Positions 26,125 to 35,928 of a stretch of DNA of 42,248 nucleotides are shown here, one piece after another. Made by a program: the position numbers and the translations under genes. Origin of the DNA: Chloroflexota bacterium (GTDB lineage Bacteria > Chloroflexota > Dehalococcoidia > Lucifugimonadales > Australimonadaceae); the NCBI GenBank assembly GCA_022561985.1, contig JADFQE010000007.1, positions 1 to 42,248 on the forward strand. Direction: 5' to 3'. How positions within the stretch are numbered: position 1 is the stretch's first letter; the number at the start of each line of letters is the position of its first letter. The notes beneath the pieces are model-generated. The model saw nothing but the letters and a program-made list of their open reading frames with translations, had not been told where the DNA came from and ran no database searches.

Positions 26125-27180
26125 CTACGCTTCTTCGGCTGCCGCGAGAGCGCGGCTGGGGGCCCGGAGCTGGCGGGCCGCGAACACGCCGCCTCCGGTG
26201 AGGATGATGCTCAGGTAGCTGATCGTGCGGTCCACCAGCGCGACGGCGAGGGCGACCTCCACCGTCAGCTCGATCTGGAGCAGGCCGCTGATCCCCGTCT
26301 CCACGATCCCCAGACCGCCGGGCGTGAGCGGGATCGCCGAGAGCAGCCCGTTGGCCATGGGCACGAACAGGACCAGGCCGAAGGCAACCGAGGCACCGAG
26401 CGCCTTCACCACGAAGAAGAGGCGCCCGACCTCGCACATCCAGCCCGCCACGCCGAGCCCGAAGACGAGCGGCAGCCGGTCGAAGCTGCCCATCGTCCCC
26501 TCGTGGAAGCGGTGGTAGACCCGCTCGATGCGTCCGGGGAGCTTCGGCGCGACCCAGTGGTGCGTCAGCCGCATCGCCCCCAGCCCGCCCACGACGGCGA
26601 CGAGCAGCGCACCCGCCGCCACCACCAGCAGCAGCGGAGGACGCACCTGCCCCCCGATCAGCAGCACCGCGATGCCCGTGCCCATCAGCGTGACGACCAC
26701 CGTGAGGTCGATCAGCCGGTCCGCCAGCACGGTCCCGGCGGTGCGCGAGAAGCTCGCTCCGCTATCGGCTGAATAGACGTAGGCGCGGTAGGCGTCGCCC
26801 ATGCGGAACCAGGCGATGGAGTTCACGAACCAGCCCATGAGGATGACCCGGCCCGCGTACAGCACCGAGGGAAGGGGCGGGGGCGCCGGATCGTCCCGGG
26901 CCGCGTTCGCCAGCAGCACCCGCCAGCGGGCGCCGCGGAACACGAAGGTCAGGTAGTGGACCGCGACGGCGGCGGCGTACCACCCGAGGTTGATGCCGCG
27001 CACCGCCTCCCACGTCTCGCCCCATGCGATGTCGAAGCGCGTGAGCAGCAGCGCCAGGATCGCCGCCAGCACCACGAAGGAGAGAGCGGTCCGTGGGGAG
27101 GCGAGCTTGCGCCGCAGCGAGAGCTCGCTCCCCGCGGCGGGGGTGGATGTCTGATCGGACTCGGTCAATGCTCGGAACAC
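26125..27180 (-). CDS. Flippase-like (lysylphosphatidylglycerol synthase TM region) integral membrane protein
   Basis: Multiple TM helices; FRGARWRVLL; DRLIDLTVV; IPLTPGGLGIVETGISGLL. Confidence 0.83.
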   Translation of the reverse strand: MFRALTESDQTSTPAAGSELSLRRKLASPRTALSFVVLAAILALLLTRFDIAWGETWEAVRGINLGWYAAAVAVHYLTFVFRGARWRVLLANAARDDPAPPPLPSVLYAGRVILMGWFVNSIAWFRMGDAYRAYVYSADSGASFSRTAGTVLADRLIDLTVVVTLMGTGIAVLLIGGQVRPPLLLVVAAGALLVAVVGGLGAMRLTHHWVAPKLPGRIERVYHRFHEGTMGSFDRLPLVFGLGVAGWMCEVGRLFFVVKALGASVAFGLVLFVPMANGLLSAIPLTPGGLGIVETGISGLLQIELTVEVALAVALVDRTISYLSIILTGGGVFAARQLRAPSRALAAAEEA

Positions 27181-27249
27181 CTCTTCGCGTAAGCATACCT
27201 GGCCGCCGGCGAGGCCGGCTCTTCGCCCTATGGCACCGGGCGCTTGGCC

Positions 27250-28008
27250 CTACGCCAGCGGGCGCTTCGCAGGTATGCCCGTCCGGCGCGGGTACCGCGC
27301 CGGCGTCGCGCCGGTCTTCTCGACCACCACCAGCGCCGTGCGCTCCGCCACGCCATCGATCTCCGGGCGCTCGACCCCAACGATACGGCCACCGAGTGTG
27401 GCCGCGACGGCCGTGCAGGCCGCGGCGTCGTCGGCCGCCGACGACACACCCCGCGGTGCGATCAGCGTGCCGCCCGTCTTGCAGAACGCGAGGCCCAATT
27501 CGAGCACCACCGGCAGCGGGCCCAGCGCGCGCGCCGTCACCACGTCGAAGGAGTCGCGCAGAGCGCCCTCCCGCGCCGCCTCCTCGGCCCGCTCCGCACG
27601 CACGTCCACGCCGTGCAGACCGAGCTGCTCCGCCATCCAGCTCAGGAACGACGCCTTCTTGCTTGTCGCCTCCAGCAGCACGACGTTCAACTCCGGCAGC
27701 AGGAGCTTCAGCACGAGCCCGGGGAAGCCCCCGCCCGAGCCGACGTCGATCAGCCGGGCCGCGGACGGCTGCTCGCGCCGGATCACCGGCACCAGCGCCA
27801 ACGAGTCCAGGAACAGGACGCGCTCCGCATCCGCGAGCGCGCCCGCCGACACGAGGTTGAGCCGCCGGGTCCATGCGCTCAGGCCGGTGAGGTAGCGGCC
27901 GAAGAGCTCGACCTGCTCGTCGGTCAGCTCGCACCCGGCCTGCTTCGCACCCGCGACGAGCACCGCGAGCCCCGCTCCCGCCGCCGGGCTGCTCTGCGAC
28001 TCCGTCAT
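27250..28008 (-). CDS. rsmG: 16S rRNA (guanine527-N7)-methyltransferase RsmG
   Basis: LIDVGSGGGFPGLVLKLLLPELNVVLLEATSKKASFL; VTARALGPLPVVLEL. Confidence 0.94.
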   Translation of the reverse strand: MTESQSSPAAGAGLAVLVAGAKQAGCELTDEQVELFGRYLTGLSAWTRRLNLVSAGALADAERVLFLDSLALVPVIRREQPSAARLIDVGSGGGFPGLVLKLLLPELNVVLLEATSKKASFLSWMAEQLGLHGVDVRAERAEEAAREGALRDSFDVVTARALGPLPVVLELGLAFCKTGGTLIAPRGVSSAADDAAACTAVAATLGGRIVGVERPEIDGVAERTALVVVEKTGATPARYPRRTGIPAKRPLA

Positions 28009-28020
28009 ACCGGGACCATC

Positions 28021-28575
28021 CTAGGAGCGCCCGCGCCGGCTGCGCATCAGCAGGAACAGCACCACCACCGCGGCGAGCAGCAGCCGCAGCGGCGACCGCT
28101 GCACGCTGTTCCGCACGCCCGCCCACCCGGCGCCCCACGAGCCGGGGACCACCGCGGCCCGCGCCTCCGGCTGAGGCGGCGGCGCGGCGGGCGTGGGGGA
28201 CGGGACCGGCCCCGCGGCGCTGGCGAGGTGCTCCGCCGCATCCGGACCGTAGGCGTCGAGGTAGCCGCGCACGAGCGCATCGGCCGCCGAGCGCAGGAAC
28301 TGAGGCCGGGACTGGCTCGGGCGGTAGCGGTAGGCACGGCCGTCGAGCTCCCGCACCAGCAACCCCTTCGCGACGAGCCGGTTCAGCACCGTCATGACGG
28401 TCTTGTAGTTGTGGCCGGGCCCGAGCGCGTCGGAGACGCCCTGCACGGAGAGCTCCGAGGCCGAGCCCCAGAGCGCCTCCATCAGCCTGGCTTCGAGGGC
28501 GCCGAGCGCTCCGCGCGCCCGTCCGCTCGCGGACGATACCTCGGACGTCGATCCGTTCTGCTGGGCCACCACCAT
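28021..28575 (-). CDS. BlaI/MecI/CopY-type winged-helix regulator with C-terminal TM anchor
   Basis: LEARLMEALWGSASELSVQGVSDALGPGHNYKTVMTVLNRLVAKGLLVRELDGRAYRYRPSQSR plus C-terminal LRLLLAAVVVLFLLMRSRRGRS. Confidence 0.87.
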   Translation of the reverse strand: MVVAQQNGSTSEVSSASGRARGALGALEARLMEALWGSASELSVQGVSDALGPGHNYKTVMTVLNRLVAKGLLVRELDGRAYRYRPSQSRPQFLRSAADALVRGYLDAYGPDAAEHLASAAGPVPSPTPAAPPPQPEARAAVVPGSWGAGWAGVRNSVQRSPLRLLLAAVVVLFLLMRSRRGRS

Positions 28576-28762
28576 GCTCCTGCCATAGCGGGGCCGCCAC
28601 CGGCCCCCCCGGCACCGTAAGAGGTGGCACCGTTGCGTGTCAAGGCGTGAGCGCTCGTCCCCGGCGCGCGCCCTTCCCCGGCGCGGCGGCGTCCGCTACA
28701 GTTTGCTCGCCCCAAGTGAGCCTTCCCGAGTCAGCGTCCCAACTCAGCGTTCAGGAGCGCCG

Positions 28763-31690
28763 ATGCCTCTGCTCTACGAGACGACCCGCAAGGCCGCCCA
28801 GATCACAGCGCGCGAGTCGCAGGAGATCGCGGCCGAGCTCCGCGCCCAGACCTCCGGCGACGTGCGCTTCGATCAATACGACCGCCTGATGTACGCGACG
28901 GACGCGTCCATCTTTCAGATGACGCCCGTCGGCGTCTTCCTGCCCCGCTCCGCGGACGACGTGGAGGCGGCCGTCCTCATCGCGCGCGCCCACGGCGTGC
29001 CGGTCATGCCCCGCGGCGCGGGCACGGCGCTCGCCGGCCAGACCACCAACCACGCGGTCGTCATCGACTTCTCGAAGTTCATGCACGGCGTCGTGGCCGT
29101 CTCGCCCGAGGAGCGGTGGGCCCGGGTGCAGCCGGGGATCGTCAACCACCACCTCAGCCGCGCCGTCGCCACCCACGGCCTGATGTACGCCCCCGACCCG
29201 GTGACCTCCAACCGCGCCACCGTCGGCGGTGGGATCGGCAACAACTCCTGCGGCCCGCACTCCGTGATCTACGGCAAGACCCTCGACCACATCCTGGAGG
29301 TCGACGTCGTGCTGTCCGACGGCACGCGGACGAGCTTCGCGCCCGTCGGCGCCGAAGCGCTGGAGGACCGCTTCGCCCGCGACGACCTGGAGGGGCGCCT
29401 CTACCGGGAGGTGCGGCGGCTCGCGCACGAGCACCGCGACGAGGTCGCGCGCCGCTTCCCGAAGATCCTCCGGCGCGTCGGCGGCTACAACCTCGACGCA
29501 TTCGGCGGCGACGGCCCGATGAACCTGACCCATGCGGTGGTCGGGTCTGAAGGCACGCTGACGATCGTGACCGAGGCCAAGGTCAACCTGGTGCCGGTGC
29601 CGAAGCACAAGGGGCTCGCGGTGGTGCACTTCAGCGACCTCATCGAGTGCATGGAGGCCGCCGTCCCGATCCTGGAGCACGGGCCGTCGGCGGTGGAGAT
29701 GATCGGGCGCATGGTGCTCAGGAACTGCGCCGAGAATCCGGGCTACCGGCACCTGATGGACTTCCTGGAGGGCGATCCGACCGAGCTCCTGTTCGTCGAG
29801 TTCTACGGCGACTCCGAGGCCGAGGTCCGCTCGAAGCTCGACGCGCTCAAGGCCGACCTCGATCACCGCAACCTGGGCTACGCGACGCTCACGACCCCCG
29901 ATCCCGCGCTGCACCGCCGGTGGTACTCGCTCCGCGAGGCCGGGCTGGGGCTGTCCATGGCGCTCAAGGGCGACGCGAAGCCGCTCCCCTACGTCGAGGA
30001 CACCGCCGTCTCGCCCGAGCAGCTCCCGGCCTACGTCCGCCGCTTCGAGGAGATCATCGCCCGGCACGGCACCACGGCGGCGTATTACGGCCACGCCAGC
30101 ACCGGCTGCTTGCACATCCGGCCGGTCGTCAACCTCAAGGCCCACGAGGGCGTCGACAAGATGATCGCGATCGCCGAGGACATCTCCGACCTCGTCTTGG
30201 AGTTCGGCGGCAGCCTCTCCGGCGAGCACGGCGACGGCATCGTGCGCGGCGTCTTCACGGAGAAGATGTTCGGCTCCGAGCTCTACGGCGCGTTCAAGGA
30301 GCTCAAGGCCGCCTTCGACCCGGATGGCACCATGAACCCCGGCAAGATCATCGAGACGCCCACCCTCCGCGAGAACCTGCGCATCTCGCCCGAGACGTCG
30401 AACATGGACGTCCCGACGTACATGGACTTCTCGGCCGACGGCGGCTTCGCCCGCCACGTCGAGGGCTGCAACAGCCAGGGCGCCTGCCGGAAGCTCGACG
30501 GCGGCATGTGCCCCTCCTTCATGGCCACCCGCGAGGAGGAGCACTCCACCCGCGGCCGCGCCACGATGCTGCGCATGATCATCGCCGGGGCGCTCCCGCC
30601 GGAGGAGCTCGCGGGCAAGCGCCTGTTCGACTCGCTCGATCTGTGCGTGGAGTGCAAGGCGTGCAAGGCCGAATGCCCCTCCAACGTGGACATGGCCAAG
30701 CTCAAGGCCGAGGTGCTGACGAAGTACTACGAGCGCCACGGGTTGCCGCTTCGCGCGCGCGCCTTCGGCGAGATCGCGCGGCTAAGCCGCATCGGGCAGG
30801 CGCTGGCGCCGCTCACGAACCTCATCAGCCGGCTCCCCCTCACGCGGCTGCTCGCCGAGCGGTTCCTGGGCATCTCCCGGCACCGGCCGCTCCCGGCCTT
30901 CGCGAAGCAGCGCTTCAGCGCGTGGTTCGAGAGCCGCGTCCCGCAGACGACCGGGGCGCGCGGCGATGCCGTCTTCTTCAACGACACCTTCACCGAATAC
31001 ATGCACCCCGAGGTCGGCGTGGCCGCCACCCGCATCCTGGAGGCGCTCGGCTACCGCGTGCTCCTGGTGAGCCAGAAGGAGTGCTGCGGGCGGCCGCTCA
31101 TCTCCAAGGGCCAGCTCGCCAAGGCCAAGGAGTGGGCGCGCACGAACGTCGCCGCCCTCGCGCCGTATGCCGCACGCGGCGTGCCGATCGTCGGCACGGA
31201 GCCCTCATGCCTGCTCACGCTCCGCGACGAGTACCCCGACCTGCTGCGCGACGAGCGCTCGCGCGCGGTGGCGGGGGCGGCGCTGATGCTCGACGAGCTG
31301 CTGATGCGCCTCGCGGCCGAGGAGCCCGACGCGGTGAAGGGCATCTTCGCGCCCGGCATGAAGCCGAGCATCCAGGTCCACGGCCACTGCCACCAGAAGG
31401 CACTCGTGGGCACGGGGCCGACGATGGATGCCCTCGCGCTCGCGGGCTTCAACGCCGAGCTGATCGACTCCGCCTGCTGCGGCATGGCGGGCAGCTTCGG
31501 CTTCGAGGCCGAGCACTACGAGATGTCGCAGGCAATGGGCGCGCTCAAGCTCTTCCCGGCCATCGAGGCGGAGGGCCGCGGCGGCTGGCCGGTCGCCATC
31601 TCCGGCATCTCGTGCCGCCAGCAGATCGACCACTTCACGTCCAAGCGCCCGCGCCACGTCGCCGAGTTCCTGGCCGACGCGCTGGCGTAG
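28763..31690 (+). CDS. FAD-linked oxidase / 4Fe-4S ferredoxin fusion (GlcD-like plus CCG domain)
   Basis: PRGAGTALAGQTTNHAVVID FAD-binding; GGGIGNNSCGPHS; CVECKACKAECPSNVDM Fe-S; CCG motifs ECCGRPLIS and SACCGMAGSFGFE. Confidence 0.93.
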   Translation: MPLLYETTRKAAQITARESQEIAAELRAQTSGDVRFDQYDRLMYATDASIFQMTPVGVFLPRSADDVEAAVLIARAHGVPVMPRGAGTALAGQTTNHAVVIDFSKFMHGVVAVSPEERWARVQPGIVNHHLSRAVATHGLMYAPDPVTSNRATVGGGIGNNSCGPHSVIYGKTLDHILEVDVVLSDGTRTSFAPVGAEALEDRFARDDLEGRLYREVRRLAHEHRDEVARRFPKILRRVGGYNLDAFGGDGPMNLTHAVVGSEGTLTIVTEAKVNLVPVPKHKGLAVVHFSDLIECMEAAVPILEHGPSAVEMIGRMVLRNCAENPGYRHLMDFLEGDPTELLFVEFYGDSEAEVRSKLDALKADLDHRNLGYATLTTPDPALHRRWYSLREAGLGLSMALKGDAKPLPYVEDTAVSPEQLPAYVRRFEEIIARHGTTAAYYGHASTGCLHIRPVVNLKAHEGVDKMIAIAEDISDLVLEFGGSLSGEHGDGIVRGVFTEKMFGSELYGAFKELKAAFDPDGTMNPGKIIETPTLRENLRISPETSNMDVPTYMDFSADGGFARHVEGCNSQGACRKLDGGMCPSFMATREEEHSTRGRATMLRMIIAGALPPEELAGKRLFDSLDLCVECKACKAECPSNVDMAKLKAEVLTKYYERHGLPLRARAFGEIARLSRIGQALAPLTNLISRLPLTRLLAERFLGISRHRPLPAFAKQRFSAWFESRVPQTTGARGDAVFFNDTFTEYMHPEVGVAATRILEALGYRVLLVSQKECCGRPLISKGQLAKAKEWARTNVAALAPYAARGVPIVGTEPSCLLTLRDEYPDLLRDERSRAVAGAALMLDELLMRLAAEEPDAVKGIFAPGMKPSIQVHGHCHQKALVGTGPTMDALALAGFNAELIDSACCGMAGSFGFEAEHYEMSQAMGALKLFPAIEAEGRGGWPVAISGISCRQQIDHFTSKRPRHVAEFLADALA

Positions 31691-31752
31691 AGAGCGCCGG
31701 GCCGCGTCCGAAACGCCTTCCTCCCGGCCCAGCGCGCCGCGATACTGCCCCC

Positions 31753-33015
31753 ATGCGCCAAGGTGAGATCGACGCCGTCCGCTCCTATGCCCAGGGCTTG
31801 GGGCGCACCAACCGCAAGAGCGGCCACGACCGGACGATCGGCTACCGCTACTCGTACCTGTCCCCCTCGCCGCGCGGGCACCGCTGGCAGTGGTTCTGGG
31901 GCTCCTGCTTCCACGCCGTCGTCATGGCACACGTGGAGCCCGAGCAGGCGGCCGCCGAGCTCAAGACCCTCGTCGCCGGCCAGGACGCCAACGGCTTCAT
32001 CGGCCACATGACCTTCTGGGGCGCCCGGCCCTGGGGGCTGCACATGCTCGACCACCTGCAGTCCAAGCCGGGCGAGCGCCCCCGGCACACCGCGCTGATC
32101 GCGCCGCCCGTGCTCGCCCAGGCGGTCGAGCGCGTCGCGGAGATCGTCGGCGACCCGGCGTTCGCGCCGCAGTTCACCGACGCCCTCGACCGCTACCACG
32201 AGTGGCTGGCGGAGAACCGCGCGCCGGACGGCGACGGGCTGCTCGTCATCGTCTCGCCGTATGAGTCGGGCATGACCCGGTCGCCCACCTACGACGCTCC
32301 CCTGGGCGTGACGGGCACGCCGGGATGGCTCCGGCTGGGCGTGCGCGCCCGCTCGGTCGACCTGCGCAACTGGCTGAACTCACACGGCACCGTCCGGATG
32401 CTCCGCACCGCGCGCTTCTACGTGAAGGACGTGCTGGTCAACGCGCTGTACGCCGAATCGCTGGAGACCATGGCGCGCCTCCACCGCGCGCAGATGGACG
32501 CGGCGGGCGCCGAGACCTACGCCCAGCGCGCCCGGCTCGTCACGGCCTCGCTCGTCGACAAGCTGCTCGACCGCAGCTACGGCGCGTTCTTCAGCCTGCT
32601 CGGCAAGGAGGAGGCGCGCTCGGTCCCGCTCACGGTGGCCGGCCTCATGCCGCTCGTGATCGAGGGGTTGCCGCAGGACGTCGCCGCCGAGCTCGTCGAG
32701 CGGCACCTGCACAACCGGAGCCAGTTCTGGACCAGCGCCCCCGTGCCGTCGGTGGCGGCCAGCGAGCCGTCCTTCGACCCACGGGGCGCCTCGCTCTCCT
32801 GGCGCGGGCCCACCTGGGTGAGCACGAGCTGGCTGCTGTGGCGCGGCCTGCGCCGCCACGGGTTCGATGACCTTGCCGCGCAGCTCGCGGCCCGCACCGT
32901 CACCATGGTGGCCAAGGCGGGGCTGCGCGAGTTCTACCACCCGCTCAACGGCGCGGGCATGGGCGCGAGCTCCTACGGCGCCTCCGCCCTGGCGCTGGAT
33001 ATGGCGGGGGGCTAG
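31753..33015 (+). CDS. MGH1-like / glucoamylase-type (alpha/alpha)6 glycoside hydrolase
   Basis: YSYLSPSPRGHRWQWFWGSCFHAVVMAH; SPYESGMTRSPTYD; LSWRGPTWVSTSWLLWRGL; EFYHPLNGAGMGASSYGASAL. Confidence 0.78.
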   Translation: MRQGEIDAVRSYAQGLGRTNRKSGHDRTIGYRYSYLSPSPRGHRWQWFWGSCFHAVVMAHVEPEQAAAELKTLVAGQDANGFIGHMTFWGARPWGLHMLDHLQSKPGERPRHTALIAPPVLAQAVERVAEIVGDPAFAPQFTDALDRYHEWLAENRAPDGDGLLVIVSPYESGMTRSPTYDAPLGVTGTPGWLRLGVRARSVDLRNWLNSHGTVRMLRTARFYVKDVLVNALYAESLETMARLHRAQMDAAGAETYAQRARLVTASLVDKLLDRSYGAFFSLLGKEEARSVPLTVAGLMPLVIEGLPQDVAAELVERHLHNRSQFWTSAPVPSVAASEPSFDPRGASLSWRGPTWVSTSWLLWRGLRRHGFDDLAAQLAARTVTMVAKAGLREFYHPLNGAGMGASSYGASALALDMAGG

Positions 33016-34595
33016 CGCGAGAGCAGGGCGTACTCCATGCTGTCCGAGAGCGCCTGCCACGACGCCTCGATGAGGTTCGTCGACACGCCCACCGTGCCCC
33101 AGTGCCGCTCGCCGTCCGTCGATTCGATGAGCACGCGCACCACGGCGCCCGTGCCGCCCGGGCCCGTGTCCACCACGCGCACCTTGAAGTCCGTGAGCTT
33201 GACGCTCGCGATGTGCGGGTAGAACTCCTCGAGCCCCTTGCGCAGCGCGGCATCAAGGGCGTTCACGGGCCCGTTGCCCTCGGCGACCGTGTGCATCACT
33301 TTGCCGCCGACCGCGACCTTCACGATAGCCTCGCTCAGGTCTTCGCTTGCGCTCGGGCCGCTCCCCGGCCGCCGCCGCTTCTCCATCACCACCATGAAGT
33401 CGACGAGCTCGAAGGGCGGCGAGTAGCCGGGCAGGGCGCGCTCCACCAGCAGCCGGAACGAGCCCTCGGCGCCCTCGTACTGGAACCCCTCGGCCTCCTT
33501 GCGCTTCACCAGGTCCACCAGCTCGCCAACGAGCTCCTTGGGCACATCGGCCGACAGACCCTCCTCCTGGAGCTTCATGACGATGTTGGCGCGGCCCGCG
33601 AGCTCCGAGACCACGATGCGCTTGGCGTTGCCGACGCGCTCCGGCGCCACGTGCTGGTAGCTCGTCTCCACCTTGGCCATCGCCGAAGCGTGCAGGCCGC
33701 CCTTGTGGGCGAAGGCGCTTTCGCCCACGTAGGGCTGGTAGCGGCTGCGCGGCATGTTGGCGATCTCCGCGACGAAGCGGTGCACCTCGGTCAGGTGCTC
33801 CATCGCCTCGTCGCTGATGCAATCGATGCCGAGCTTGAGCTTGAGGTTCGCGATGACGGAGAGCAGGTTCACGTTGCCGCACCGCTCTCCGTAGCCGTTG
33901 ATCGTGCCCTGCACCTGCGTTGCGCCGGCCTGGACCGCAGCCAGCGTGTTGGCCACCGCCACGTCGGCGTCGTTATGGCAGTGGATGCCCACGCCGCACT
34001 CGACCGTGCCGGCGACCGCGCTCACCGTCGCGAAGATGTCCACGGGCAGCGTCCCGCCGTTCGTGTCGCAGAGCACCACGTATTCGGCGCCCGCCTCGGC
34101 GGCCGCGCGGATGGTCTGGACCGCGTACTCCGGGTTCTCCGCGTAGCCGTCGAAGAAGTGCTCCGCGTCGAAGAACACCCGGCGGCCGTGGCGCCGGAGG
34201 TGCTCGATGGACTCCCGGATCATCGCCAGGTTCTGCTCCAGCTCCACCTCCAGCACCTGGGTCACCTGCATCTCCGATGCCTTGCCCACCAGCGTGATGA
34301 CGGGCGCGCCCGAGTCCAGCAGCGCCTGGAGGTTCGCGTCCTCCTCCGCCGTCGACCTGGCGTGACGCGTGGCACCGAAGGCGACGAGGGTCGCCGTCTG
34401 GAAATCGATGGCCTTGACGCGCTCGAAGAACTCGTCGTCCTTGGGGTTGGCGCCGGGCCAGCCGCCCTCGATGAAGTGCACGCCAAGCTGGTCGAGGCGC
34501 CGGGCGATCTGGAGCTTGTCGTCGACCGACAGGCTGATGCCCTCCATCTGTGCGCCATCGCGCAGGGTCGTGTCGTACAGTGTCACGTCGCTCAT
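33012..34595 (-). CDS. cimA: (R)-citramalate synthase
   Basis: LYDTTLRDGAQMEGISLSVDDKLQIARRLDQLGVHFIEGGWPGANPKD; C-terminal LeuA allosteric-type domain. Confidence 0.93.
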   Translation of the reverse strand: MSDVTLYDTTLRDGAQMEGISLSVDDKLQIARRLDQLGVHFIEGGWPGANPKDDEFFERVKAIDFQTATLVAFGATRHARSTAEEDANLQALLDSGAPVITLVGKASEMQVTQVLEVELEQNLAMIRESIEHLRRHGRRVFFDAEHFFDGYAENPEYAVQTIRAAAEAGAEYVVLCDTNGGTLPVDIFATVSAVAGTVECGVGIHCHNDADVAVANTLAAVQAGATQVQGTINGYGERCGNVNLLSVIANLKLKLGIDCISDEAMEHLTEVHRFVAEIANMPRSRYQPYVGESAFAHKGGLHASAMAKVETSYQHVAPERVGNAKRIVVSELAGRANIVMKLQEEGLSADVPKELVGELVDLVKRKEAEGFQYEGAEGSFRLLVERALPGYSPPFELVDFMVVMEKRRRPGSGPSASEDLSEAIVKVAVGGKVMHTVAEGNGPVNALDAALRKGLEEFYPHIASVKLTDFKVRVVDTGPGGTGAVVRVLIESTDGERHWGTVGVSTNLIEASWQALSDSMEYALLSR

Positions 34596-34635
34596 GTCGT
34601 TCCTCGAAGCCCCTGTTCCAACCCGATCCCGGCCA

Positions 34636-34915
34636 TCAAAAAAACCCGCCCCTCAAAGGGACGGGCTCACGACCCGCGGTACCACCCTCGTTCCCCCGGT
34701 CCACCGGGGACACTCATGCAGGGCGCCATCACGCCCCCACCAGGGTAACGGGCGGCGGGCCCGGTCAGGTCTACGCTCCGCCTCTGCGGATCTCGGCTGA
34801 CGGCTCGGGAGGGATCTTCGTGCAGGCCTGGTGCGCCGGGCTTCCACCGCCCCCGGCTCGCTTGTGTACCCGCTGCCTGCCTACTCGTCTCCGTCACAGC
34901 CTCTGCAGGAACCGT
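34636..34915 (-). promoter_or_regulatory. T-box leader upstream of cimA, putative AUC (Ile) specifier
   Basis: Minus strand AGGGTGGTACCGCGGG (34688-34673) T-box sequence; terminator CCCGTCCC-tttga-GGGGCGGG-TTTTTTT; Stem I GCGAGCCGGGGGCGGTGGAAGCCCGG; GAAGATCCCTCC specifier region at about 34808-34819. Confidence 0.9.
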
Positions 34916-35052
34916 AGCACGCGGTGCCCGGAACGGTCAACGAGACACGTGAACGGGCAACGAAGCCGTGGACGGCGCCCGATAGCGCCGCGATGCACCG
35001 GGCTTGCGGTACGCTGTGGGCGGATCCGGCCCTCGAAAGAGTCATCCATCCG

Positions 35053-35769
35053 ATGATCGAACGGCGCTACGACGGTCCCCTCGACGGGGCGCTCGGCCGC
35101 CTCCAGGCGCGCGTGGTCGCCTGCCGCGCCTGCCCGCGGCTCGTCGAGTACCGCGAGCGCAAGGCGACGACCGAGCGCCGGGCCAGCTTCCGCGATCAGG
35201 AGTACTGGGGCGCGCCCGTGCCCTCTCACGGCGACCCGGCGGGCCGTCTGCTCCTCGTCGGCCTGGCGCCCGCATCCCACGGCGCCAACCGCACCGGGCG
35301 TCTGTTCACGGGCGACCCGACGGCCGACTTCCTCGCCCTGGCGCTCCACCGCGCCGGGTTCGCCTCGCAGCCGACCTCGCATCACCGCGGCGACGGCCTG
35401 GAGCTGCGCGACGCCTTCGAGACGGCCGTCGTGCGGTGCGCGCCGCCCGAGGACCGCGCGAGCCCGGAGGAGCAGCGCCGGTGCCGTCCCTTCCTCCAGG
35501 AGGAGGTCCGGCTGCTGCCGAACGTGCGGGCGGTGCTCGCCTTCGGACACGTCGCCTTCGATCACTACCTGCGCGCCATGCGCGAGAGCACGGGCGAGCG
35601 GCTGCGGCACCGCTTCGCGCACGCGGGGCGCTACGAGCTCGAAGGCGGCCTGCCGACGCTGTTCGCCTCCTACCATCCGAGCCCGCGCAACACCAACACC
35701 GGCCGCTTGAGCGCAGAGGCGCTGGACGCGGTGCTCGGGTCCATCCGGCGCTTTCTCGACGGCGGATAG
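35053..35769 (+). CDS. Uracil-DNA glycosylase, family 5 (UDGb-like)
   Basis: CRACPRLVEYRE; LLLVGLAPASHGANRTGRLFTGDPTADFL; FASYHPSPRNTNTGRL. Confidence 0.9.
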   Translation: MIERRYDGPLDGALGRLQARVVACRACPRLVEYRERKATTERRASFRDQEYWGAPVPSHGDPAGRLLLVGLAPASHGANRTGRLFTGDPTADFLALALHRAGFASQPTSHHRGDGLELRDAFETAVVRCAPPEDRASPEEQRRCRPFLQEEVRLLPNVRAVLAFGHVAFDHYLRAMRESTGERLRHRFAHAGRYELEGGLPTLFASYHPSPRNTNTGRLSAEALDAVLGSIRRFLDGG

Positions 35770-35928
35770 CGGGCCGGGGGCAACCCACGGTGTGGGGCCT
35801 CAGGTGCCCACCGACATCTCGTTGGGGGGCAGCCACCAGGTGCCTCTCACGTTTTCCCGATGGCCGCGGCGACGCCCGGCCCGAGAATGGTGCGAGGGCG
35901 GGCCGCCACCGGCCACCCCCCGTGAGCC

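Noticed and set aside
29647-31740. Plus-frame extension (702 codons) upstream of the glycoside hydrolase, and 662-aa minus ORF 28751-30739
   Set aside because: Both overlap the well-supported FAD/Fe-S oxidase in other frames and show Arg/Ala/Gly-rich artefact composition.
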